Shown: positions 1 to 5,973, counted from the first letter of the stretch. The stretch: DNA of 6,762 bases from JAPKZH01 sp964537875 (GCA_964537875.1 CAZIDN010000131.1:1-6762), one strand, 5' to 3'. The notes: generated by a model from the letters alone, not told the origin. Numbers and translations: made by a program.

Positions 1-284
1 TCGTCAGCATGGGCTGGACCACGGCCCTCAAGACCAAGCAGATCATCGACAACGCCCAGGCCGTCGTGGCCATCGAGCTGATGGCCGGCGCGCAGGCGAT
101 TGATTTCCGTGCGCCGCTGCGGCCGGGCAAGGGTGTCCAGGCGGCTTACGATGTCATCCGCAAATACGTGGCTCATCTCGAGGAGGACCGGCCGCTTTAC
201 GACGATATCAACAAGCTCAAAGAGGTCGTCCAGGCGGGCGAGATCCTGGATGCCGTGGAGCAAGCCGTCGGCGAATTGAAATAA
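1..284 (+). CDS. hutH: Histidine ammonia-lyase, C-terminal fragment (partial, cut by window start)
   Basis: This is the C-terminal end of an aromatic amino acid ammonia-lyase, most likely histidine ammonia-lyase, which deaminates L-histidine to urocanate in the first step of histidine degradation. The reading frame is open from base 3 (Val-Ser-Met-Gly), so the apparent ATG at 9 is internal. Recognisable family features are the VSMG stretch, which in the family normally follows an E-D-H, then a helix ending in VVAIELMAGAQAIDFR, then RPGKG, and then the DRPLYDDI segment followed by a closing helix. The MIO-forming Ala-Ser-Gly and the catalytic core lie outside the window, so activity cannot be judged. 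The stop codon TAA (282-284) directly abuts the next gene in the same frame. A related lyase or aminomutase of the same fold (PAL/TAL type) cannot be excluded from the tail alone, but the C-terminal pattern fits HAL best. Confidence 0.85.
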   Translation, partial: VSMGWTTALKTKQIIDNAQAVVAIELMAGAQAIDFRAPLRPGKGVQAAYDVIRKYVAHLEEDRPLYDDINKLKEVVQAGEILDAVEQAVGELK

Positions 285-929
285 TTGTTCAAAGCGCTCA
301 TTTTCGACATGGACGGCCTGATGATCGACAGCGAGCGCCTCTATCTCGAAGTGGAAAAGGAAATGGCCCGGAGCTTCGGGAAAGAGTTCCGGATGGACAC
401 CTGGGGGAAGCTGATGGGCCGGAAGCCGATCGAGGGAATGAGGGACTTTGTCCAGGACCTCGGCCTGCCGCTTTCAGCCGAAGAGGCCCTGGAAATGAGG
501 AATGTCCGGATGCGGGAAAAATACAGGAATGAGTCCGAACCCATGCCGGGCCTGTTCCATATCCTGGATGCGTTTTATGGAGAGTTGAAGCTCGCCGTCT
601 GCACGGGTGCGCAGCAGGAATTCATGGAGATTGTCGTCGACCGGCTGGGAATCCGGGACAGATTCAATGCGCTCCAATCCTCCGATGAGATCATGAGGGG
701 GAAACCGGAGCCGGACATCTACCTGGCCTGCTGCCGGAAGCTCGCGCTCGGACCTTCAGAGTGCATCGTGCTCGAGGATTCTTCGAACGGAGTGCTGGCG
801 GGGAAGCGGGCCGGCTGCTACACGATCGCCGTCCCTTCCGAATATTCCCGAAACCAGGATTTCACTTTCGTCGATTATATCGCCGCCGACCTCGATGAGG
901 CCGCGAGCCACATTGTGGGCTTGATCTAA
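285..929 (+). CDS. HAD superfamily (subfamily IA) phosphatase / beta-phosphoglucomutase-like hydrolase
   Basis: A 214-residue cytosolic HAD hydrolase of usual length for the phosphoglucomutase/phosphatase-like group. Motif I is FDMDGLMIDSE (nucleophile Asp8, acid/base Asp10). A helical C1 cap follows (about 16-80). Motif II is the Thr in VCTGAQ (Thr107), motif III is the Lys in RGKPEPDIY (Lys140), and motif IV is LEDSSNGV (Glu164, Asp165). All four catalytic motifs are intact, so it should be an active Mg2+-dependent phosphotransferase; the substrate cannot be read from sequence. The start is TTG at 285: the next in-frame ATG (309) falls inside motif I and would delete Asp8. No Shine-Dalgarno sits at the usual distance (the nearest GGAG is about 25 bases upstream), so translation probably depends on coupling to the ammonia-lyase gene that ends on the preceding base. 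A direct role in histidine degradation is not established. Confidence 0.9.
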   Translation: MFKALIFDMDGLMIDSERLYLEVEKEMARSFGKEFRMDTWGKLMGRKPIEGMRDFVQDLGLPLSAEEALEMRNVRMREKYRNESEPMPGLFHILDAFYGELKLAVCTGAQQEFMEIVVDRLGIRDRFNALQSSDEIMRGKPEPDIYLACCRKLALGPSECIVLEDSSNGVLAGKRAGCYTIAVPSEYSRNQDFTFVDYIAADLDEAASHIVGLI

Positions 930-1111
930 TTCCTTCCGGGAGAAGATTAGATAAGACGCCGGTTTTATTCAAGCCCAAGTTGGCATATAATTAAAGCAGG
1001 GAAGAGCGGAAACTTAGTAATTTTATAGAATCGATAGAAATTATATAATTTAGCGCCGAGAAGGCCGGAACTGAGTTTTGCTATTGACTACGTGATTCTT
1101 ATGGAGACCTC
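930..1111 (+). promoter_or_regulatory. AT-rich intergenic region with two promoter-like boxes and a 14-bp palindrome
   Basis: This 182-base non-coding stretch separates the HAD gene from the SDR gene and is visibly more AT-rich than its surroundings. It holds two exact TATAAT boxes, at 986-991 and 1044-1049. Each is preceded by TTTTAT at exactly 17 bases (963-968 and 1021-1026), which is a poor match to the TTGACA consensus but correctly spaced. The second box lies inside a perfect palindrome, AAATTATATAATTT (1038-1051). The SDR start at 1112 has GGAG at 1103-1106, five bases upstream. Promoter activity is inferred from consensus and position only. No convincing terminator for the HAD gene is visible. 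Confidence 0.4.
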
Positions 1112-1701
1112 ATGAAAGAACAAAGAGTCGCCCTGGTGACCGGAAGCAGCCGGGGGATCGGCCGGGAAATCGCCCTCCGGCTGGCGGATGATGTCGCCGC
1201 TGTGGCTGTCCACTTTAAAAACAATGAGAAAGCCGCGGAAGAGGTTACGGAAGGAATCCGGAAAAAGGTCAAACTCAGCCAATCCTTCCGCGCCGACCTG
1301 ACCGTCGAAGAGGAGGCCAGAAATCTGATCCGCCGGGTCGAAGAGCGTTTCGGCCGGCTGGACATCCTGGTCAACAATTTCGGGCCGATCATCGTCAAGC
1401 CCTGGCAGGAGCTCACAACAGCGGACTGGGAGANNNNNNNNNNNNNNNNNNNNNNNNNNNNNNNNNNNNNNNNNNNNNNNNNNNNNNNNNNNNNNNNNNN
1501 NNNNNNNNNNNNNNNNNNNNNNNNNNNNNNNNNTCGCCGGGGCTGATCGAAGGCGGAATCATGCCTGCGGGGGGGAAAGTCCCCCAGGAGCTGTTCGGGA
1601 AAGCGGCGGACGTGGCCGAAGGCGCGGCCTTCCTTGCCTCTGACAGGGCCACTCACATCAGCGGCACCAACCTCGTCGTCGCCGGCACCTGGAAGCTCTG
1701 A
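1112..1701 (+). CDS. SDR-family oxidoreductase (FabG-like), interrupted by assembly gap
   Basis: A short-chain dehydrogenase/reductase with a Rossmann fold, using NAD(P)H to reduce a carbonyl or oxidise an alcohol; the substrate is unknown. The first 107 residues (1112-1432) contain the dinucleotide-binding TGSSRGIG (10-17), ADLT (61-64) and an NNFG variant (88-91) of the family NNAG motif. After the Ns, bases 1534-1701 encode 55 residues: SPGLIEGG, a helix with DVAEGAAFLASD, and the C-terminal ISGTNLVVAGTWKL, all typical SDR C-terminal elements. The two flanks are in different frames (frame 2 before, frame 1 after), so the 100-N gap does not have its true length. About 80-90 residues are missing relative to the usual 240-250, and these include the catalytic Ser and YxxxK. 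The ATG at 1112 has GGAG five bases upstream. It is convergent with the DUF169-like gene, 19 bases away. It is probably one intact gene in the organism, but a misjoin of two SDR genes cannot be excluded. Confidence 0.85.
1434..1533. other. Assembly gap (100 Ns)
   Basis: Exactly 100 consecutive Ns, the conventional placeholder for a scaffold gap of unknown size. For the SDR frame to continue across it, the true number of missing bases must be 2 modulo 3, and 100 is not. The missing piece should hold the SDR beta-4 to beta-6 region with the active site. Confidence 0.98.
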
Positions 1702-1720
1702 TAATCGCTGTCTCCTATCA

Positions 1721-2446
1721 TCACAGATTCCCGCCGCGGGCCTGCCGCAGGCGCTGCAAGAACGGCTTGTGGAGAAAGCTGCGCTCGTCGAGCTCGCAGA
1801 GCAGCCTGAACATCGGCTTTGTAACCGTCAGGGTGAGGATATCAGGCGGGAGGTGCTGGCGCATGGCGATGTCGGTCGCGCCGATCGACGCCTGGGCAAT
1901 GGTTAAATCCTTGAATGGCTGGAGCTGGCTGCAGCCGGAGCCGAATGGGGCGATGACTGGGGGAGGGTCGCCGAGAGCGCTGTGATACTGGGTGCCGATC
2001 GTCAGCGCGCTCAGCTGGTCGGGATTGACGAGGAAGGTGATGGTTTTGACAAACGGCCAGGCGTCTTCTTTAAGCGGCCCGAGGAAAAGATTAGGATTTT
2101 CCGCCTGGTAGGGTTTCGCTGAGTCGATCCACTTCTCCATCAGCTCAGGGGAAGCCTTGAGCCCTTCGTCGTCGACGAGAAACTCGAGGAATTCTTTTTT
2201 TGACCTGAGTTGGATCCCCCACATCCAGTGCCCGGCGCCGCCGCAGCCGTATCGGACTTTGGTGATATGGAGCGTCTTGCCGTCCAGCCAGTTCTTATAC
2301 TGGCAATAGACGCAATCGCGCTCCTTCGGCACTACCAGCGGCTCGAACAGCGCCGGGTCCGGCGCATCATAGAATCCGATGAGCGGAGTTTTGATATCGA
2401 GAGTCGTCCTGAGGCGATTCGGATCGGGTGAGGTGTCTTTTTTCAT
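1721..2446 (-). CDS. DUF169-like (ArCR / COG2043-type) cysteine-containing protein
   Basis: A 241-residue soluble protein with no signal peptide or membrane segment. Its layout resembles the DUF169 family: an N-terminal KTPLIGFYD strand, a cysteine-rich segment, a central VKTITFLVNPDQLSALTIGTQY, then a GSGCSQLQPF loop, a conserved Asp-x-x-x-Arg (TDIAMR, 191-196) and a closing strand-helix. The cysteines are Cys45 and Cys48 (a CxxC pair), Cys68 in GCGGAGH, Cys172 in the GSGC loop and Cys217. The first four could bind a metal or iron-sulfur cluster, but this is inference: the biochemical role of DUF169 proteins is not settled. The start ATG (2444-2446) has a weak purine-rich AGAAG just upstream on the minus strand. 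The gene is convergent with the SDR and divergent from the MerR-type regulator, whose operator region it faces. The family assignment is from memory of the pattern, so it is moderate, but the coding call is strong. Confidence 0.75.
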   Translation of the reverse strand: MKKDTSPDPNRLRTTLDIKTPLIGFYDAPDPALFEPLVVPKERDCVYCQYKNWLDGKTLHITKVRYGCGGAGHWMWGIQLRSKKEFLEFLVDDEGLKASPELMEKWIDSAKPYQAENPNLFLGPLKEDAWPFVKTITFLVNPDQLSALTIGTQYHSALGDPPPVIAPFGSGCSQLQPFKDLTIAQASIGATDIAMRQHLPPDILTLTVTKPMFRLLCELDERSFLHKPFLQRLRQARGGNL

Positions 2447-2590
2447 GCTTCTTTTATCTCATTTTTTGCCTTGATTTGACAAGCCGGGGAAGAGGAAAAA
2501 AATTTTGCTTGACAGGATAATTTTTATGATCTATACATATACGCATATGAACATATCAATTAGTCTTATAAATATACGTATAGGTATAGG
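2447..2590. promoter_or_regulatory. Divergent AT-rich control region with nested repeats
   Basis: This 144-base spacer lies between the divergent DUF169-like gene (minus) and the double-MerR regulator gene (plus). The half next to the regulator is packed with TATA/ATAT-type repeats: an inverted repeat CATAT-N4-ATATG (2536-2549), a perfect palindrome TATACGTATA (2573-2582), a direct repeat ATATACG (2537-2543 and 2572-2578, 35 bases apart) and the tandem GTATAGGTATAGG (2578-2590) ending at the start codon. MerR-family proteins commonly control their own or divergent promoters through dyads, so these are reasonable candidate binding sites. On the minus strand a TTGTCA lies upstream of the DUF169-like gene, but no good -10 follows it. 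Confidence 0.5.
2509..2537 (+). promoter_or_regulatory. Sigma70-like promoter for the regulator/radical SAM operon
   Basis: A perfect -35 TTGACA (2509-2514) is followed after exactly 17 bases by TATACA (2532-2537), which matches four of six consensus -10 positions. Transcription would begin around 2544, giving a leader of roughly 45 bases before the ATG at 2591. The 17-base spacer is the ordinary length, not the stretched 19-20 bases of classic MerR-activated promoters. The CATAT-N4-ATATG dyad overlaps the end of the -10 and the likely start site, a position better suited to repression. Activity is inferred. Confidence 0.55.
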
Positions 2591-3307
2591 ATGAAAAACA
2601 GCATTTACACCAGGGGCGAATTTCTGGCCAGGTTTGAATTTGCCGAATCGAGCTTCAAGGAGTGGGAAGAACTCAAGCTGGTGAAGCCGGCCGGATTCAC
2701 TGACGACAAAGTCCCCCTGTATGCAGGAGAAACGGCCGAGAAGGCCAGGCATATCCAGAGGCTGGCCGAACTGGGCTATAAGCCCGATGAGATCGAGAAA
2801 ATCCTGAAGAAGGTCGGGCTGCCGAAAGCTGCCGAAAAAAAGCGAAAGCCCGGTGATCCGGACCAATATCTCACCATCGGAAACCTGGCCGAGCGCGTCG
2901 GCCTGAGCCCCCGGACGATCAAACACTGGGAAGACAAGGGAATCATAGAGCCCGATATGCGGAGCGAGGGCGGATTCCGGCTCTATTCGGAGGTCTATGT
3001 CTATTTGTGCGAGCTCGTCCGTGACCTCCAGCTTTTCGGCTATACCCTGGAAGAAATTAAGGCCGCTTCCGATCATTTTCGCTATTTCCTGGCCCTCCAG
3101 GAGAACCTTGAGCCCTTTCCCAAGGCCGAAGTCTCCACCAGATTGGATGCCATGCTCACAGATATCAAACTCCTGTTTGACAAGATGGGCCTCCTGGAGA
3201 AGGGGATCAAGCGGTGGGAAGGTTTGCTGAAAAAGAAGAGGAAGGAAATTTTGGACTTAAAAAACAAGAATCAAAAAAGAGACGGCAGGAAATCCGGAGG
3301 AGAATGA
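2591..3307 (+). CDS. MerR-type transcriptional regulator with two tandem MerR-like HTH domains
   Basis: A 238-residue cytosolic DNA-binding regulator. Residues 93-163 form a canonical MerR winged-helix domain: YLTIGNLAERVGLSPRTIKHW, then EDKGIIEPD, GGFRLYSE and LFGYTLEEIKAA. Residues 6-76 repeat the same order in more divergent form: YTRGEFLARFEFAESSFKEW, EELKLVKP, VPLYAGE and LAELGYKPDEIEKIL. A Lys-rich linker (79-90) joins them. The C-terminal part (about 165-238) is helical and probably coiled-coil, ends in a very basic tail, and has no cysteine cluster or recognisable ligand domain. Standard MerR proteins carry one such domain and pair two by dimerisation. The ATG at 2591 lacks a good Shine-Dalgarno (only AGG directly adjacent), so initiation may be weak. 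It is followed after one base by the radical SAM gene, which indicates an operon, and that enzyme's operon may be its target. The signal it senses is unknown. Confidence 0.88.
   Translation: MKNSIYTRGEFLARFEFAESSFKEWEELKLVKPAGFTDDKVPLYAGETAEKARHIQRLAELGYKPDEIEKILKKVGLPKAAEKKRKPGDPDQYLTIGNLAERVGLSPRTIKHWEDKGIIEPDMRSEGGFRLYSEVYVYLCELVRDLQLFGYTLEEIKAASDHFRYFLALQENLEPFPKAEVSTRLDAMLTDIKLLFDKMGLLEKGIKRWEGLLKKKRKEILDLKNKNQKRDGRKSGGE
3296..3302 (+). promoter_or_regulatory. Strong Shine-Dalgarno for the radical SAM gene
   Basis: GGAGGAG ends six bases before the ATG at 3309 and lies within the last codons of the regulator gene. It fixes the start of the radical SAM gene and contrasts with the nearly absent ribosome site of the upstream regulator. 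This suggests the enzyme is translated more efficiently than the regulator from a shared transcript. Confidence 0.75.
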
Positions 3308-3308
3308 C

Positions 3309-4742
3309 ATGAGCAAGATCGTTTTCATAGAGCCCAAGGCTCCCAACCTGCACATTTTCTCGCGTTACCCCTTGCCCCGGCTCGGTCCCGTGATCCTGGG
3401 CACGATGATGAAAAACCGGGGCTGGGAGGTGGATGTCTTCGTCGAGGAATTCCGAAAGATCGATTTCGAGGCCGTCGCCTCCGCCGACCTGGTGGGGATA
3501 TCGACGATCACTTCGACCGCGCCCCGGGCCTACGCCCTGGCCGACAGAGTCAGGGAGCTCGGGATTCCGGTCATCATGGGCGGTCCGCATGTCACTTTCA
3601 TGGCCGACGAGGCTCTCGATCATGCCGATTTCGTGATTCGCGGTGAAGCCGAGCAGACCTTGATGAGCTTTATCGATGCCCGGGAAAGGGGAGAGGGGTA
3701 TTCCGGGATCCCGAACTTATCCTACCGGACGAACGGCGAGGCCGTCCATAATCCCCTACAGCCGGCCGTAATAGATCTCGACCAGATCCCGTTTCCCAAT
3801 TTTTCTCTGCTGGGATTGCCCAAGCGCGTGGTAACCGGATTCAGGACCATCCCGGTCCAGACGTCCCGCGGCTGTCCCTATGACTGTTCCTTTTGTTCCG
3901 TGACCAGCATGTTCGGCCGGAAGTACCGCTTCCGCTCGACCGGGAACATCCTCGAAGAATTGAGGCAATACGACGACCGCAAAAACATCATCTTCTTCTA
4001 TGACGACAATTTCGCCGCCGACCGACGGCGTGCCAAGGAACTGCTCGAGGCCATGATCCGGGAGAACTTCAAGTTCACCTGGACCACCCAGGTGCGCGCC
4101 GATGTGGCCAAAGACCCGGAGTTGGTCGCTCTGATGAAGAGGGCCGGCTGCCGGGCGCTGTTCATCGGGTTCGAATCGGTGAACCCGGAGAGCCTGAAGG
4201 CGATGAAAAAAAAGCAGTCGGTGGAAGAGATCACCGAGGCGATTAAAGTCCTCCGCCATCACCGGATCGGCATTCACGGGATGTTTGTCTACGGGTTTGA
4301 CGATGACGACTGGAATACCGTCAAAAAAACAGTCCGTTTCGCCAAAAAAACCAAGCTGAACTCGACTCAATTTCTGATTTTGACCCCGCTGCCGGGCTCA
4401 GCGTTCTTTGACAAAGTGAGAAGGGAAAACCGGATTCAGTTTCGCGATTGGGCTTTGTATGACGCGCACCATGTCGTCTTCCGGCCGGCCCGCCTATCGC
4501 TTTTTGACCTGCAGCGCGCCCAGATGTTCAGTCACAAGAAGTTCTATTCACTCAAGGAGACGGCGAAAAGGATGTTGAAGGGGAAATGGTTTGATGTGGC
4601 CATCGCCAGTTATGCCAGGAAACTCAACCGGGCGTGGCAAAAAAAGAACGAGACATATCTTAAAGTTGTTCGATTGCTCAAATCGAAGAAGGGACCGAAG
4701 ATTACGATCGATTATAAGGAAGAGATCATCCTCGACCGCTAG
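3309..4742 (+). CDS. B12-binding domain radical SAM protein (COG1032 / class B-type)
   Basis: A 477-residue cytosolic enzyme with the architecture of cobalamin-binding radical SAM proteins (BchE/HpnJ-like class). The N-terminal Rossmann-type domain (about 1-150) shows LGPVILGTMMKNRGWEVDVF, ADLVGISTITST, VIMGGPHVTFMADEAL and DFVIRGEAE, as in B12-binding domains of this class. It lacks the DxHxxG motif of His-on cobalamin proteins. The radical SAM barrel follows: the 4Fe-4S motif is RGCPYDCSFC (Cys189, Cys193, Cys196), then FFYDDNF (229-235), RADVAKDPELVALMKRAG and FIGFESVNPESLKAMKKKQ, with the final PLPGS (360-364). The C-terminal 90 residues are helical and basic. Members methylate or rearrange unactivated carbons in lipids, tetrapyrroles or natural products; the substrate here cannot be named. 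It starts one base after the regulator stop behind GGAGGAG. Its TAG stop overlaps the stop of the convergent propeller gene. Confidence 0.93.
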   Translation: MSKIVFIEPKAPNLHIFSRYPLPRLGPVILGTMMKNRGWEVDVFVEEFRKIDFEAVASADLVGISTITSTAPRAYALADRVRELGIPVIMGGPHVTFMADEALDHADFVIRGEAEQTLMSFIDARERGEGYSGIPNLSYRTNGEAVHNPLQPAVIDLDQIPFPNFSLLGLPKRVVTGFRTIPVQTSRGCPYDCSFCSVTSMFGRKYRFRSTGNILEELRQYDDRKNIIFFYDDNFAADRRRAKELLEAMIRENFKFTWTTQVRADVAKDPELVALMKRAGCRALFIGFESVNPESLKAMKKKQSVEEITEAIKVLRHHRIGIHGMFVYGFDDDDWNTVKKTVRFAKKTKLNSTQFLILTPLPGSAFFDKVRRENRIQFRDWALYDAHHVVFRPARLSLFDLQRAQMFSHKKFYSLKETAKRMLKGKWFDVAIASYARKLNRAWQKKNETYLKVVRLLKSKKGPKITIDYKEEIILDR

Positions 4743-5914
4743 CGCTCCGGGTCCGTTTCTTTGACCATCCGGAAGCGCTTGACGACAAAATATTCCTCTT
4801 CGGTGCGGATGATGCTGTAGGCTTGGTCCCCCCGGACGAGGTGCAGAGTTTCGGGGACGCGGACTTGCTTCAGGTAGATCCCCTCCGGCGAAAAGACATC
4901 GAAAACGTGATCCTTAACTCCCTCCTCAACGTACTGTTCCAGCCAGAGATTTCCCTTCTCGTCGAAGAACTTCCGCCAGTCGGAGTAGGCCGGGTAGAAT
5001 TCCGGATTGCCGGAGTCCGGCTTATAACCCGGATGCCGGATGGGCGTAAATTGCCTCCCGAACCGGAAAAGCAATTTCCATTCCGGGTCGTAGACATCGA
5101 GAAGGTAATCCTTGTTGTAGCCCAGATAAACCAGGTCATCCGGGCCGACGAGCCAGCACGTCTTATAGGCTTCACGCGAGGTCAGGCTGACGCTGCTGAC
5201 TCCCTCCTTGGCTTTGACCATTTTTCTCAACTGGATAAAATCCAGGTATTCACCCAGCTTGATCCGGTCCTTTCCCTCCATGTCCGCTCGAAACAGAGCC
5301 ATTCTGTTCTCCGTTTTTTGAAATTCCTCAGTGATTGTCGGCTCCGGGGTCAAGAGCTGGCTGTAATAAACTCGGTGATTCCTGTCGACCCCCAGGGCCA
5401 TGCAAAAACCTTCCACTTTGAACCCGGAGAGGTAGACGCCCGTCTTGTCAAGAACGGATATCTGGTACTGGCGGCCGGAGAGCAGGAAGATTTGATCATC
5501 AGCGGAGATGACAAAGCTGGCGGGGACGTCAAATTCCCCCGGTCCCTGTCCCTTTTTGCCGACCGTCCGGAGCAGCCGTCCGTCCGGGGCGAAGACTTTG
5601 ATTTCGACGTCTCCCCAGTCCATCACATAGATGTTGCCTTGCGAATCGAGCTTGAGTTCGATCGGCCGGTTGAGGACGGATTCGGCCCCTCCGCTTTCTC
5701 CTCCTATGCTCAGCTCTTCCTGGAGGGAATAGCGGACCACGCCTTCTTTGGGAAATTCGGGGTTGCGGACGGTCTTGACTCCCTCGATGGTTTCAACGGT
5801 CACGGGATAGGCCGGCTCTGATTTTCCCGCGCCGGTTCTTTTGTCGCTCTCCCGGCAGCCAGTTAGAATTACGATTGCAGTCAAGGTGATGATTATCGAT
5901 GCGGCTTTTTTCAT
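4739..5914 (-). CDS. Six-bladed beta-propeller lipoprotein
   Basis: A 391-residue exported lipoprotein. From the ATG at 5914 it begins MKK, followed by a hydrophobic stretch and the lipobox LTGC (Cys20), so signal peptidase II processing is expected. A longer reading from a TTG at 5953 would put 13 extra polar residues ahead of the signal. The ATG is preferred because GAGGG (minus strand, 5920-5924) lies five bases before it. The mature part has NHL/6-bladed propeller blades: LDSQGNIYVMDWGDVEIKVF with APDGRLLRTVG and the typical GKKGQGPGEF (89-128), a second blade at 136-167, another with VGPDDLVYLGYN (256-286) and one with FDEKGNLWLEQY (317-354). Such proteins are common in large paralogous sets in Bacteroidota and Aminicenantes-like genomes, and their ligands are mostly unknown. 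No catalytic residues are recognisable. It lies 59 bases downstream of the SDR on the same strand and may be cotranscribed. Confidence 0.88.
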   Translation of the reverse strand: MKKAASIIITLTAIVILTGCRESDKRTGAGKSEPAYPVTVETIEGVKTVRNPEFPKEGVVRYSLQEELSIGGESGGAESVLNRPIELKLDSQGNIYVMDWGDVEIKVFAPDGRLLRTVGKKGQGPGEFDVPASFVISADDQIFLLSGRQYQISVLDKTGVYLSGFKVEGFCMALGVDRNHRVYYSQLLTPEPTITEEFQKTENRMALFRADMEGKDRIKLGEYLDFIQLRKMVKAKEGVSSVSLTSREAYKTCWLVGPDDLVYLGYNKDYLLDVYDPEWKLLFRFGRQFTPIRHPGYKPDSGNPEFYPAYSDWRKFFDEKGNLWLEQYVEEGVKDHVFDVFSPEGIYLKQVRVPETLHLVRGDQAYSIIRTEEEYFVVKRFRMVKETDPER

Positions 5915-5938
5915 GCTGTCCCTCGCTGTAGTAATTAC

Positions 5939-5955
5939 ATTTGAAGCACTCAAAT
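5939..5955. repeat. Short inverted repeat upstream of the propeller lipoprotein gene
   Basis: ATTTGA (5939-5944) and TCAAAT (5950-5955) form a perfect 6-bp inverted repeat around five bases, in the 59-base spacer between the SDR stop and the lipoprotein start. It is AT-rich with no T-run after it, so it is a poor terminator and could equally be a small operator or chance. No clear promoter is visible in this spacer. Confidence 0.35.
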
Positions 5956-5973
5956 ATTTCTTGAGGCCGGCTC

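Noticed and set aside
932..950. Possible terminator hairpin after the HAD gene (CTTC...GAAG)
   Set aside because: The stem is only four pairs with no following T-run, so it is not a credible intrinsic terminator.
1634..1985. Plus-strand open frames over the SDR end and the DUF169-like gene
   Set aside because: They run from the SDR tail in another frame into the antisense of the DUF169-like gene and have low-complexity translations.
2476..2481. A second TTGACA upstream of the regulator
   Set aside because: No acceptable -10 lies 16-18 bases downstream, whereas the TTGACA at 2509 has one.
2531..3076. A 181-codon minus-strand open frame across the regulator gene and its promoter
   Set aside because: It is a shadow of the MerR-type gene; the plus-strand protein has two recognisable domains and this one has none.
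3756..4370. A 204-codon minus-strand open frame within the radical SAM gene
   Set aside because: It lies wholly inside the conserved radical SAM core and shows no domain or ribosome site.
4823..5821. A 332-codon open frame on the plus strand, opposite the propeller lipoprotein gene
   Set aside because: It is antisense to a gene with a clear signal peptide and propeller motifs. Its translation has no recognisable domain, and long antisense frames are common in GC-rich DNA.
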